DNA of 64,000 bases from Amphirosellinia nigrospora (GCA_004123355.1 SCHM01000004.1:7715017-7779016); one strand, 5' to 3'. Positions 13,501-27,653 are shown, counted from the stretch's first letter. The notes: generated by a model not told the origin, from the sequence alone. Numbers and translations are program-made.

Positions 13501-16500
13501 AAAACATTCCTCTCAACCGTGAAGGTGAATTCCTTTACAGTTTACGGCCAAAAATGGATAATACCACTCACCGTCTCCTTGTCGAAATAAGCCTCGGCGC
13601 CGACAATATCAAGTACGTGACATTGCGGTCTCCTCTCGTGGTAGAGAACCAGACGCAAATACCTGTCGAATTAGGTGTTTACGATGCTCAAGAGGGTCAT
13701 TTGCTCAAGATTGAGAAGATTGCGCCGGGCGAGAGCCGCCCCGCCCCAGTCGCAGCTGCCTATGTCCAATCCCTCCTCATTCGACCAGATTCTGGATTCG
13801 GGTACGCGTGGTCGTCTGATCACCTGTGGTGGAAAGATTTGTTAAAGAGGCCAACGCGCACCTTGGTCTGCAAAGGAGAGAATGGAGATCCATTTTACTT
13901 CCAGCTAAATGCCAATTATGACCGAACACATTTTCTCACTGGGTATGTGTTTTTATTTAAAACGAAGTTGCCATTTGCTAACGTTTTGTAGTAAATATCC
14001 ATACATGAAGCTGAAGCTATCACCACCCATAGTCTTAGAAAACCTTCTGCCGTATGACTTCAAGTACCGAATTTACGACAAGAACACGAAGAGAGACTGG
14101 TCCAACTTCCTTAGAAAGGGTGGTGTTAGCCCGTACATGTCGTGGAGCTCTCGCACCTACTTCTACTCAGCGTAGATATGCAAGATACGGCCTTCAAGGC
14201 TAGCGAGTTTGCTGTTATCAACCCTGGCTCTCAAGAGGACTTTCGAAAGGAGCACCGACTTATCTGTAAGGACGATGACGGTTTGCCTTTGCACCTCAAG
14301 CTCCACTACTTTAAAGCTCCAAATGAGGTGGTGCTTTCAGGGTGACAGTCTACAGCCCCTATGTAATTCTGAACAAAACAGGCCTAGACGTCTCCATACG
14401 CGGGAAGCAATTCTTACAACAAGCCAAGAGAGCAGCCGGGCAGTCGTCGCAGCCCGGATCGTCTGACGAAGAACGACCCAAAGCACAACCGCTCATGTTT
14501 TCTTTCGGCAACGAAGACCAACGAAACCGTGCTCTGTTGAAGTTTGGTGAATCGGAATGGAGCAAACCCCAAAGTTTTGACGCTATCGGTAGCACGACAG
14601 ACGTAGCACTCCAATCTGGTACAAAACAATCGGAGCTTCATGTCGGAATTACTGTGGAATCTGGGAAGGAAAATATAAACTGACAAAGGTTGTTACCCTT
14701 GCGCCAAGGTTTGTAGTCAAAAATAAGGTCGGTGAGATAATCAATGTGAGAGAACCAAGGTCGTCCAACATCATGACGCTGGAGGCAGGTGCTCTTCAGC
14801 CCCTGTACTGGCTTCAACGATCACAGACCAAACAGATTGCGCTGTGTTTTCCTGGGATGGATAATCAGTGGTCATCGCCAGTGAATATTTCGGATCTTGG
14901 AACAACACACGTCAAGATTGCCAAAGCTGGGCAACGTCAACGACTGATACGAGTCGAGATCTTGATGGAAGACGCTACCATATTCCTTCACATTAGCGTA
15001 GAGCAGAAGGCTTGGCCGTTCTCGATGCGCAACGAAAGTGATACCGAGTTTACTTTCTATCAAGCCAACCCGAACGTGGATGAGGATGGCGCTGAAGACC
15101 GCTCTGGTTGGCGGCCGGTTCGGTACCGATTGCCTCCACGTAGTATCATGCCATACGCCTGGATTTCCCTGCTGCCAAATTTAGAGAAGTGGTAATAAGT
15201 GCCTTTGGCAAGGAACGGCATGTCAAACTTGCTGAAATCGGTAATCAAGTTCCAATGAGGTTTGTCAGCGCCTCGGGTGCGCAGAAGATCATCGACATTA
15301 GCGTCGCCGCGGATGGTCCGACACAAACCCTGATTTTGTCCAACTTCAAGCCTAGCAAAAGTCTCTACAGGCAAAAGACACTCAGTGGTTCGAACACCAG
15401 TAGCACGGGCGGCTTCGAAGTCAAGAAACAGGACACTGAAACAACATTCCAAGCCGCGTTGAGGCTTTCGGGTATTGGCATATCGTTAATCAACCACCAG
15501 ATGAGGGAGTTGGCATACATCACTTTCAGAGATATCAGCCTTCGATACAATGAATCGGCCCTCTACCAGACCATCAGCACGTCCATCAAGTGGATACAGA
15601 TTGACAACCAGCTATACGGCGGCCTGTTTCCTATGATTTATATCCTAGTGTCGTACCCAAACAAGCACAAGAGACCGAGTTGCATCCCTCGTTACATGCC
15701 ATGGTCACGAGAGTCAAAGATGATAGCTACGGCGTGCTGTATGTCAAATATGCCACCTTGTTACTCCAACAGATGACCGTTGATCTCGACGAGGACTTCA
15801 TTTATGCCGTGCTAGACTTTTCCAAGGTCCCTGGGGCATCGTGGTCCGAGACACATGAAGGCAAGCTTTGCGATGAGGGCGTAGATATTCCGGAGCCGAA
15901 GCAAGAACAATCAGGACAGGACATCTACTTCGAGGTATTGAACATTCAACCCATGCAACTTGACCTCTCGTTCATGCGCACAGAGCGGGTCAACATTGAA
16001 GACAAAACCTCGTCTCGAAACCCCATCATGTTCTTCGTCAACGTCATGACGATGGCCATCGGAAACGTGAACGACGCCCCTATCCGTTTGAACGCACTGC
16101 TTCTAGAAAACGCCCGGGTCTCGATTCCGGTGCTCACACAAAATATATCAAACCACTACAGCCAGGAAGTTCTTTACCAGGTCCACAAGATCATCGGTAG
16201 CGCGGATTTCCTCGGTAACCCTGTCGGTTTGTTCAACAGCATAAGCAGCGGTATCACAGATTTTCTACGAACCGTACCAAGGCTTGATCATGTCAGACAA
16301 GCCCGAAGACCTCGGATTAGGTATCGCCAAGGGCGCCGCGAGCTTCGTCAAGAAGTCTGTCTACGGTTTCTCAGATTCCTTTTCTAAGGTGACGGGCAGC
16401 TTCGGCAAAGGCCTGGCTGCGGCTACCCTCGATAAGCAGTTCCAGGATCGCCGTCGTATAACCCGTGCACGAAACCGTCCCAAACATGCCTTGTTCGGAG

Positions 16501-17134
16501 TGACCGCGGGGGCCAATTCATTCTTTACTTCAGTCGCATCCGGCATCGGCGGCGTAGCTCGTAAGCCTCTTGAGGGCGCCGAGCAAGAAGGCGCCGTTGG
16601 TTTCCTCAAAGGTGTGGGCAAAGGATTTATTGGATTGGCGACGAAGCCTGCCGTGGGCGTCTTTGACTTGGCTTCCAACGTCTCAGAGGGCATTCGCAAC
16701 ACGACGACCGTGTTCGATGGGTCGGAGCTGGACCGGGTCCGTATCGCCCGTTCGTTCCTGCGGACGGCATCGTTCGCCCCTACAACCAGCGCGAGGCCCT
16801 AGGGCAATCATGGCTCAAACAGGTGGACAACGGCAAGTACTTCAACGAAGACTACATCGCACATATAGAGCTACCACGAGAAGATATGGTGGTCATGGTC
16901 ACGTACAGCCGGATCCTCCTCATCCGGAGCAGGAGGCTCAGCACAGAATGGGACGTCCCGCTCCAGGACGTCCAGACGATCGCCAAGGAGCGCACAGGAC
17001 TTAGCATCATCTTGCGCGGCGGCACGAATGGACCATTTATACCAATCGGTGAGGAGAGCGGACGCTCGTTCCTGTATCGTATGGTGGCCGTCGCTGTGGA
17101 GGAGTTCAATCGGCGGTTTAAGGGCTTAGAGTGA
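7511..17134 (+). CDS. VPS13: VPS13 lipid-transfer protein (frame-broken in this assembly)
   Basis: A giant bridge-like protein that moves phospholipids between membranes at contact sites (ER, mitochondria, vacuole, endosome, prospore membrane). The start [20 protein letters not shown] opens the N-terminal chorein domain (about residues 1-120). The middle holds the repeating beta-groove region, then the VAB/SHR-binding region (around 13.3-15.6 kb, for example [18 protein letters not shown]), and the C-terminal region with [18 protein letters not shown], Gly-rich [20 protein letters not shown] and a PH-like end ending FNRRFKGLE. One intron is clear: 13943-13991 (49 bp), joining HFLTG to KYPYMKLKL. 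The reading frame changes about 16 times (near 7.75, 8.18, 9.17, 9.32, 10.38, 11.30, 11.78, 11.90, 12.3, 14.14, 14.34, 14.67, 15.17, 15.64, 16.27 and 16.76 kb). Thirteen behave as one lost base, and coding similarity continues across each. Expected product is about 3,190 aa, the normal family length. Sequencing error is more likely than decay. Confidence 0.93.
13943..13991 (+). other. VPS13 intron
   Basis: A GTATGT donor and a TTTTGTAG acceptor, 49 bp. Removing it keeps the frame (T-G-K-Y-P-Y), unlike the other breaks in this gene, which have no splice signals. Confidence 0.88.
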
Positions 17135-18843
17135 GGAGCGCCCAGGTCGCGGACCGGCCTGTTTCACTCAGGAGAGGAGGAGAGAGAGCATTATATCATG
17201 ACTAGCACGGACGAGGTCGAAAGTGTACATACATGGCTACGAATTATGTGGGACGGGGAAGAGGATGGACTTGGGTGAAAAAAGAGAAATGAATTGACTT
17301 GGTGGCTGGTGGTGAGGTCTTTTTCGCTTGTATCTTTACTTTTTGTGCTCGGGGTCATGATACTTATGAATACCAAAAACTCTTCATCTCGGGTTGTTTT
17401 TCCCTGCCTAGGCAGCTAATCCTTGACTCTCATGGACGGCAAAGGCTACCCTCCAGGCGGACGAGTTGTCTCTCGGAAGCGGGTCTTCGCAGGTAAAAAC
17501 ATAAGCAGCCGTGTGGGGATTATCACGCGGATGTATCGATGGACTACAAGACTACGAGTTTTGGCACAATTCGGGAGTCAGGTGGTATGTGTCTCGGTTT
17601 ACAAAGAGGTTTGTTCGTTGCCCTGGCCTATTTCTTGCTTGCTTGTTTATGTTTAGAATTAGGACTCCAGTGGGTGGGCGGTATTACGTAGAACAAGATT
17701 ACGAGGCGACGAGAACTTCACGATGATGCAGTGGACCTAAATGAACAATGGCCGAAACCGGCAGATGTTTCAGTTTTTGATGCGTTGAAAAATAAAAAGA
17801 TCTCGTTTCATTGTACTCTTCCTTGGCCGGCAGCGACGGAGATGTCATCATCGGAGTGGGCTCCGAGATCAATTATTCGCCGCTTTGTCGGTGACCAGGT
17901 GATGAGGGCTGCTACTTACTTACTCCCGTCGTTGCTCATTATTATCAGTTGTAAGACTCCCCGCTGCATGAGACTGATTGATTATGGGTAGAGGGGTAGG
18001 TAGATTAGGTAGACAGAGGGGTGGAAGTGAGCGGCGTATGACATCATTGAGGCTCGCTCGTCACGTTCTCGCTTAGCGAGAAGCGGATGGGATGGAATGG
18101 AACCAGGGGCACTCGCGAAGTGACGACGCCATTTCGCATAACTTTTAATTTTTCGCCGCCGAATCCACTGGTTGGAATTGGATGGTCGATGGGATAGTTT
18201 TTTATTTTTTTTTTATTTTATTTTTTTACCTTTCTTGGCTTTGATATTGTGTATCGTGAGGACGGCTTGTTATTTGGTAGCATTGGGAGGAGAGATAAGT
18301 TCGTGACTTTTTCATAGGACAGCCTGCTGCGCAAAACGTCTTGAGACCTTCCGGTTTCTTTGCCGTCTTGGCGGTCACCGTCCCACTATGACGACATTGT
18401 TGTTCGGGTTAGGAAGAATGGGGGATTAAGAAGATGGGAAAGACGTGCCTGAGACCTCGGTTGTGAGATGCTAGCTTGCTTGCTGCGTGGCACGTACAGT
18501 ACAAGTACACCCGCTGGTCTGCAGGAGACGAGCATGTCCGTGTATATGTATGTTTCATAGATTGACCCCGGAATATGTAGGCTGAAACAGATCATTCACC
18601 CCACGTCGACATCTACTGTATGAATCAGTAGATGAAAAAAACAGGGCACGGAGATGATGAAAGTAACTGTAGGATAAGCTTGGGTACGTACATAATAAGA
18701 GATGGTTTAGCCACATGACAAGGAGGGCCGGGTGTTGTGACACAAGATCTGGCCTCGAGATCGATATCGGCTTGCAATCAGGGTGTGGGAATGGGAAATC
18801 CGGGCAATTCATGCAACCAAGTACCGAGCGAACCCATACCCAC
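17135..18843. other. Intergenic, nothing recognised
   Basis: VPS13 3' flank. T-rich tracts around 18200-18235 and scattered short open frames, none with recognisable protein features. Confidence 0.5.
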
Positions 18844-19002
18844 TGTCAGCTATTGCAGCTGACGCACACCTGGCAGACCCCACTATAAGTAGCTCCTTGT
18901 ACATAGTAGTTATAGTAGCTAGCCTACATCACTTCTACAACTTTATATAGATGAATACAAAGGCTTAGATCCTTAGTACTACTACACCAGCATTCTGCTA
19001 CA
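18844..19002. repeat. Left LTR (159 bp)
   Basis: Matches 25708-25866 over its full length without gaps; about 15 positions differ, all by transitions. It starts with a hairpin-forming inverted repeat (GTCAGCT, five-base loop, AGCTGAC). Confidence 0.9.
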
Positions 19003-22000
19003 ATTAGTAGCTAGCAATAAAGATCGTCGACCTTATTTCTTTTTTTCTTTTCTATTGTTATAAACCCCTTATAAGGTCGAGTTATTCCTTTATCCTTTGC
19101 CTAGACCCCTATCTCATAATAATTATTACGAATTCCTAAGGTTAAGCTATTCCCTTGCCCCCCTAGCAAGGTCCCCTTACTTCTACCCTCACCTTCTAGA
19201 TCTAACCAATTAGCTTTTTATACGCTTATTAGCTTCTTAAGGATTATTTATAGCTTTATAGAACGTACTTAATTATTTGCCCGTTAGATACTTAGATTTA
19301 TATCGACTAGCTACTTAAATACGTTTTACTAACCTTAAAAGATCGGGAATACGCAGTTTCCCTAACTATAAACCAGACGTTAAAAATCGAAGACGTCATT
19401 CCCTACCCTATAAAGTAAACAGAATCGAAATCTAATTTTTATCGTTTCCTCAACAGCTAGCAAGGCAAATACGCGTAATAGCAGTCTTAAAAAAAAAAGG
19501 CACTTTTTACCCTAAGAATTACTCCGCCCTTTATACTTTTCTTAATCCTAAATCTCTTAAGTTTAATCTAGATTTTTTATTATTTTTAGACCTATTTAGT
19601 CCTAGAAATATCCTTTTTCCCTTATTTAAGTTTATAAGCTTAAAATAAAGTTCTTATTCCTTTAAATCTATTTCGGACAATACTTTTAATAATTAATAAA
19701 ACTAACTATTTATTTTAAATTATTAGATATTTTAAAGCTTAAATTATCTACTATATTTTAATTAGCACTATTAATAAAAAACGCAGTAAATTTTATAGCT
19801 ATAGCCTTTAAAAAACATAAATTTAATATTATAAAAGTTATCGCCCGGACTATTGCTTATATTTATTATAAGTCTTTAGCCCTAGCTAATAAATTATTAT
19901 CCTAAAACTAACGAAGTTAGTTTTTTTAATTTATTTATAAAAACCTTAATAGCTTAAAATTTATTATTTATAATAAGCAAACTATTTATATAAACGTTTA
20001 AACATTTATTAATAAAGTATTTTATTTTGCTGCTACGTATAATAAAAAAAAGTTAAAACTATTTAAATAATTTATTTTTAAGCTATTATATTAGTATAAT
20101 ATACTACTAAGCTTATAAATTTAAAAAAAGCTAGCTTACGTATAAAATTAGTTAATTTTATTTATAAATCTTTTTAATTTTGTTTTAAAAAAATTATAAT
20201 AATATTTTAATAGCTTTTAATAGCGGAAATTTACTATATATAACTTATAACAAAGCAAATCTTTTAAACTTTTTATCTAAAATATAATCCGTAATATTAA
20301 GTTTTATAAATATATTATTAAAAACTAACTATTCGTTATTTTTAAAGCTTTTAACTTTTAGATTTAAAAAAACTAATTAAGCCGTTAAATAAAACTATAC
20401 TAAAAACTTTTTAACTAACGTTAATAACAAAAAAACATTTTAATAAAAAAAACCCGTTAATTATTTTATTAAATATTTATTGTTTTTTTTTAATAAGTTT
20501 TTATTTACTATAGCAAGCAATATTATTTTTATTACTTTATATATGCCCTTTTTCTTTATGTTTAACGAACTAATAGCTTTTACTAATTATTATATAATTA
20601 GCGAGCTAAAAAGCGTAGCTATAAAAAATTTAATCCTATTTTCTAAAAATACTGTTAAAGATTTCCTAACCTTTACTATTAAACCCCTTTCCTGCTACAG
20701 AATTAAAGTCAAGGTTATTTATAAGCTTAACCTTACTAGCTTTATACTTAAGGTTAGTTTTACAATTAAAGTTAACCTCAGCCCTAAAGTTAAGGTCAGC
20801 GTCCATATAGTTAAAACAATTAGCAAAAAAACCCCTAAAATAATAACGTTTTTCCTCTACTATAGCAGAAATATCCCTAGAACCCTTTACCTTATTAAAA
20901 CAATTAAAATAATTAAAACAATTAAAATAATTAAAAAGCGTACTATAAAATAAATTATCTAAAAAATACTTAGGACTTTTTTCTGTCCGAATATTATACT
21001 AGATAAAATATCTTTAACGATAATTAATATTTAAAAACTAAACCTAACTAATAAAATAACCCTATTTTTTTTTACGGAAATATTTTTAATAACTTTAGCT
21101 TTCCCGATACTAAAAATAAATACTTATTTCCTAAAAAGCTATTTATTTTAAAATAATACTTTAAAAAATAAAATATGCCAAATTTATAACAAATTTTTAC
21201 TTTAAGCAATTAACTATATTAATATATATAATTAAAACACGCTAATAAGCCTAATAAGTCAAATACTTAGTTTTTCTTTCTAGTTACTTTTATAATTTAA
21301 TTTCCCTTTTAGTCGCTTTTTATAACTTAACTTCCCTTCTAATTATTTCTAGTAACTTTAAACATACCCACGTTGCTATAAAAATAAATACTACTAAAAA
21401 AACATTTAAAAACTTAACCAAAAAAAAGTTATATTATCTTTAAAAAATACTAATAAGTTTAATTTACTTATTATTTAATTATCCGTTAATTTTAAGCTAA
21501 ATATTAGCATAAAATTTATTTATAAATTAAAATATACTTTAAAATATATTTATAACTTTTTTTATTTTAAATATAAAAAAATATATATAAAAATACTAAT
21601 TATATTTATATTATTAAAAATAAAGCTTAAATTATTTAAAAATATTTAAATATTTAAATATACTAATATATAATATAATAATTATTAAAAAAATAGCTAA
21701 AAGTTAATATAATACTTTTAAATATATAATTATACTTTTTTTTTAAAAAATATACGTAATAAAAAACCTTACGTTATATTTTTTACTTAAAATATCGCTT
21801 TTATAAAAAGCTTATAAGCTAAAATATTTATAAAAATAAATATATTAAATTTTAAATAATTTAATATTATTTTTTTAAAAAAATAGCTATTATTTAGTCC
21901 TATAAAATTATTATATTATTATTTGTTTCGATTAAACATATAAAATGTATTAAAATATACGCTAACTAGTTTATTATAGTCCTTAAAAAATCTTAGAAAT

Positions 22001-25000
22001 AACTATCCGTTAGTTATACGGCTTTTTTCGGCTAGAATTTTATTTTTAAGCTTATTATAAACTTAATCGCCTATTACGTAGCTATTATAAATAATATATT
22101 TAACTATATCCTAGTTTTTAATAATATAAATAATAATATATATATTTTTAAATATATAATTTTAAAATATTTATCTTTTATAAAAGCTAACTATAAAAGT
22201 TATTAAATAATTAACGTAAAATTTCTTAATTTAGCTGTTTATTAATTTAAAAGCTTATATAAAATTCTACTTAAGCTAAAAAAATTTATTACGTTTAACT
22301 TTAATATTATTAAACATTTTTATAATATAACTATTTTTAAAAACTAATAATTTAAAATTATATAAGCTTTATTTAACTTAATTACCGAATTCGAAAATAT
22401 ATTTAAAAATACGGGCTTTATAATAGTCTTTAAAAAAAAATAGCCTATATTTTACTTTAAATTTAGTTAAAAAAAAATATTCCGAAAAAATATTAAATTT
22501 ATTTTATTAATATAAAAACTAAAAAATTATTTATAATATTTTAATTAACTTTTAAGCTAAAAATCGGATATTTTATATTTAATAGCTTATTTTTTTAAGC
22601 TTTTTTATATTCGTTATTTAAAAATTAATTTTAAATTTTTAAAATAAAAATAAAATACTACGAAAAAAACGTATAATAATAAATATCTAAATATTTAATA
22701 AAATAAACCTAATAAATGTTTATTTAATAAAATTTTAAAATTAAATGCTCGGGAAAATAATTAGTAAGCTTTATATTATATATATAATACTATATTTTTT
22801 ATTATTAATAATAAACATATTTTTTAATATATTTAGCTTTAATTATTATAACCGCCGAAAGTTAGTTTATATTTAACTATTTAATTATAAATTATAAAAA
22901 AATAATATATACGTTTAATAGCAAATAAATACTGCATTTAAACCTATTAAAAATATAAACTATTATTATAATAATATTTATATAATTTTTAGCGATTTTT
23001 TTAAATATTATAAAAATCTTTAGAATATTTTTATTATATTATAATAAAAAAATATTTTTATTAAACTTTTTAAAACTTTTATTAGTTTTTTTAATATAGT
23101 TATATTAAGTTAAAAAGTTAATTTTTTAGCTTAACTATTATTAAAAAACGTTTCGAAATTATTAATCGTTTTTAGTTTTTTTTATTTTTAAAAAATTTAA
23201 AAACTTTTTTTAGTATAATAGGATATATAAAATCTAATATTTTTAATATATTAAGCTAGTAAAAGCTTTAAAAAGCTAAAAAATTAATATGCTTAAAAAA
23301 AACCTTTATAAAAATAAAATAAAAAACCTATATAAACGTTAAGCTTTAAGTATATTAATCGACTAACTTATAAAAGTAAAAAAACAATTATTTTTAGCTA
23401 TTAAGTTAGCTTTTATTAAATATACTATTTTATACTTTTTTTTTTAGACCGTTTTTTTTATATAAATTTTAATATTTTAAAAGTTAGAATTAATATTATT
23501 ATATATTATATAATAGCGTAACTTTTACTAAATTAATAATTCTTTTAAATAATTTAAAATTAAACAAAATCTTTAAGCTTAGCTTATATTTATTATGTAT
23601 AATAATTAAGCTTATAGCTTTTTTATTTTATGTTTTTTTAATACTAAAAAATAATACTAGCTAATAAAAAAAAATTTTTAGCTTTATTTAAGCGTTTAAA
23701 AAAACTAAATATTAGATTAATATTTATTAAACAAGTGTATATATTTTTATAGATTATAAAGTAATTATTAGTTTTTTTAAACATAAAAATATTATTAATT
23801 TTATAGCTTTAAATAATAAAAACTTAAAATTTATTAAAGCAATAAAATATATTAGTTAGTTTAACTTTTCGATTATATATAAACTTAGAAAACTATACGT
23901 TGTTTTAAATATTTTATTTAAACTACCCGCTTTTTATAAATCTTCTAATTAATAAAATAATTTAGAATTTTTCTTAAATAACGCAGAAAAACACTAGGTA
24001 TATAATAGCCCTTTTACTACGCTTATCGCAGGTTTTCCCTTTATTACGCTTATTATAAATTCCTCTTTTATTACGCTCGTTATAAATTTTAACCCTTTTA
24101 CTACGTTTATTGTAGAAATATTCCCGGTTTTAAAAATAGCTATAATTTTCGAACTATAGGATTCCTTTTTTCCGTTTAAAAAAACAGCATTAATTTAAAT
24201 ATTTCTAGAGTTTAAAGCTTAGCTTTAAAAAAAATACTTTAAAAACTTAAAATAAAAAAAATTATAAATATTGTTAAATATAATATTTTTTAAACTTAAA
24301 AACTAAACTAACCTACTATTTAAAATTAAATATAAAATATTATAAAAAACCTTAAATATAATTAATAAACTATATATTTTCTAAATATATTATTTTAAAA
24401 TTTTAAATTATTATATAAAAAAATTACGTCGGTATTAATAAATTCTAAACTTTTTTATTAAACTTTATAATAAATAAATAAAAACTTAACAATATTTTAA
24501 AAAATATCCTTAATATATAATATTTAAATTTTAATACTATAAACTATATAAATTATTTTAACTTATATTTAGCCCGTTTTATTTATTTTATATTATTACG
24601 TTAAATATCGCGTTAATGCTATTTAAATTTAATTAAAATTATAATATTATTATATTTATTGTTTATAAATTTTTTAAAGCTATTTAAATAATTTTAAAAC
24701 GTTATAACTAAATATTTTCTTAATAAACTAACGTTTTATTAAATAAACTATTATTTACCGGTTAAAAAATTCTTAAAATAATAATTAATAATTACGATCC
24801 GAAATTTTTAGTTAAACTATAATAATATATTTAAACTTAACTTAAAGTTTAGCTATTTTATACTATAGCTTATATTTTATAATAAATAGTTAGATTAAAC
24901 GTTTTATTTTAATTATTAAATTTATTTTTTAATATTATTTTAATTTTTTAAATAATCTAGCTTATTAAAAAAACGCTATATTTAAGTTATAATTCGAACT

Positions 25001-25707
25001 TAATAATACGAAAATATTAATAATATATTAAACGTTAAATAAAACTATTTTAAAATTTACTTTAAACTTATATTAAAAATTTTTTATAATTAATGCTTAA
25101 ATTTTTATCTTATATAAAAATTTATAATATAATAGTTTTATTTTTTTTATAGCTAAAAAATACTATAATAAACGCTATTTATTAGTTTTTTTTTTAATTA
25201 ATTAAAAAGTCCTGCTTAAACTTTATAAAAAATATAATATTTTTAAAGCTATTATGCTTAAAAAAAAGCTAAATTAACAATTTATTAATTTATTTAAAAT
25301 CGTTAAATAAATTAAGCGATTAACTTATAAGCTTAAATTTTTTAACTATTTTAAAATTTATAATATTATATTAGTAAACTATTTTAAGCTAGCTTTTTTT
25401 ATAAATATATTTAAAAAATTCTTTCTTTTTACCGGAAAAATATATATAAAGTTTTATATTTATTAACTAATTAACGAAAACTATAAAAAAAAAAAATATT
25501 TGCTCGAATATATTAAACTTAGCCCGGAATACTATAAATAAGTTTTATTAACTAAGCTCGGAACTAAAAAAAAAGAACTTTTAGCAAACTATAAACTAAA
25601 AAAACCTGCTAAGTAAAATAATAGCTAAATAATATAGATTACCCAAGAGGGTAATAATATATAATAAAGCACGATAAAAGCATCGTCATATTTTGCGGGA
25701 AGCACCT

Positions 25708-25866
25708 TGTCAGCTATTGCAGCTGACGTACACCTGGCAAACCCCACTATAAGTAGCTCCTTATACACAGTAGTCACAGTAGCTAGCCTGCATCACTTCT
25801 ATAACTTCATACAGATAAATATAAAGGCTTAGATCCTTGGCACTACTGCACCAGCATTCTGCTACA
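25708..25866. repeat. Right LTR (159 bp)
   Basis: Direct repeat of 18844-19002 with the same TG and CA termini and the same terminal hairpin. Base composition returns to normal immediately beyond it. Confidence 0.9.
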
Positions 25867-26264
25867 ACCACGATGTTGGTGGATGGGTGCAAGGGGGATC
25901 TATAAGTAAGTAGACCGTAAACAAACCGTATTAGACGTGATCTGCAATGATACCGCACTAATTAACCCAGCTATACAAGTATAAGTACTTAAGGTATCGT
26001 GGCACAGCAGGTGCCCAGGGTATCGCACAAGATACTTAGGTCCGTTCGGTCGGACATGGGGGCACATCCATCTCTTCTATTTGCTATTATCACGAGACAC
26101 CCTTATTCTGTGCGCCTCTGAGCAAAGCCCGCGCCCATGTCCTGTCAGTCATTTAAATGCGGGCTTGGGATTGGGTCGTCGTGGGAATGGCGCGGCCAGT
26201 TGTTCGGCTCCCGGGCGCAAAGGCTCGCTCATCACCTGCTTAGTTGAGCAGGTAGGCAACTAAG

Positions 26265-26309
26265 GTTAGATAGATAGATAGATAGATAGTTAGTTAGTTA
26301 GTTAGTTAG
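26265..26309. repeat. (GATA)n / (TTAG)n compound microsatellite
   Basis: About five GATA units are followed directly by about five TTAG units. Confidence 0.9.
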
Positions 26310-26569
26310 GTAAGTGTAGAATAAGGTAGTAGGTCGCCTAGACTAAGAGGTATGTGAGTCGATGAATCCGTCCATGTACTAACCAGTCAGTGAGTTGTCA
26401 GCTTACCTATCTATACCTAATCGTAATAGTTACTACCTACTTACTATATATATATGTATTATTAGGGCTGAGAAGACGACGATGCAGTGAGACGGATGGA
26501 TCGATGGTCACGGAAATAGCATGTGGAGTGAGTTGGAACAAACGATAACGTGGTGGTAGTATTATTACC

Positions 26570-26597
26570 ATCAATCATCAATCATCAATCATCAATG
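26570..26597. repeat. Heptamer tandem repeat, 4 copies
   Basis: Unit ATCAATC in perfect or near-perfect tandem, followed by degenerate copies. Confidence 0.85.
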
Positions 26598-27653
26598 GTC
26601 AATCATTAATTAATTTGGTGCCTCCGCCTAACTGAGGTTGTCCGCATCTGCATGTGGTAGTACATGGTAGTGCGAGGGATCATCGTTGTTAGTGAGACGG
26701 GACGGGAGAGCACCGCAAATCAGGGACGTGTCACATTCCAGACTTTAGGGGTCTTCTAGCGATCGTCGGTGTTCGCATCCGAGGCATGTGAAGATATCAT
26801 CCATCACGCTGTAGAAGTGATAGATAACGTGATAGGCGAAGAAAGGGGACAATCCTATCCAGGCGGTCGACCTACACTGTTCATCGCGGCTTCGGTTGCG
26901 GAGAATGTCTGATTCGTCGCTCGCCTAACCCGCCTGATAGGTCATACAACATACACATATATATCTACACCTATGGCTGGTCACGTACCGAGGTAGGCAC
27001 AGAACTGGATGCGGTTGGTAGATATATCAGTACATGTAGAGATAGAAAACTTCCTACTCTACCGGCGCCCAAAATGCATGCATGCATGTGTCGGCATCGA
27101 TCGCCAGATCCCCCCCCGCCATGTGGCTGGTTGGGCGGACAGATGACGGAGCTGAGTCTTGCTTGCTCTGGAGGCGCATCGAGGCGCATCGAGGCGCATG
27201 GTCAGCGTCTGAGTGTCGAGCCTCACGTCGCACGGGCAATAGTTGGCGATAGTGGACCGAGCTGATTGACCTCGGGTCCATCGTTGTCGCCGCAGTATCG
27301 GTGAAGAAGCAAGCTTACTGTTTGTCAATATATACATGCAGTCAGACTCACACTATGACTTTGTCATTCATGTCCATGATAGAATTTGAATGCAATCCGC
27401 GACTCGCAAGACACGGGCAGACACGGGCAGACACGGGGAGTCGAGTCGGGAGAATGCGCTGGACGCTCTTGGCGTGTGTGGCCGACTGACTGACAGACAG
27501 ACAGACAAACTCGGCTCCTGCGATTCCGGCGCGCGGGGAGAGGGGGGTCGACCGCACGGTGGTGGCCCCTGAGACGATCCGACAATGCAGAACGTAGGAT
27601 ACCTACTCCGGTGTTGAAGAAAAACACCGCCGTGTCTTGATTTACCCTTTACC

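Larger units (their letters stand above)
18844..25866. mobile_element. LTR-retroelement fossil, heavily RIP-mutated AT island
   Basis: Two direct repeats of exactly 159 bp, starting TGTCAGC and ending TGCTACA (TG...CA), bound about 6.7 kb of extremely AT-rich DNA. Total length is 7.0 kb. The flanking pentamers, CCCAC and ACCAC, could be an imperfect target duplication. The interior is nearly all A and T, with few CpA or TpG dinucleotides and no usable coding capacity, as expected after repeat-induced point mutation on both strands. The element is thoroughly broken and gag/pol cannot be recognised, so copia versus gypsy is undecided; the short LTRs lean weakly to copia. LTR divergence cannot date it, because RIP rather than clock-like change accounts for the differences. 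A TAGTAGC stretch just inside the left LTR may be the decayed primer-binding site. Confidence 0.85.

Noticed and set aside
20480-20953. 157-codon open frame inside the AT island
   Set aside because: It lies inside the RIP-mutated element and is almost entirely Ile/Lys/Phe/Leu/Asn from AT-rich codons; it is a chance frame, not a gene.
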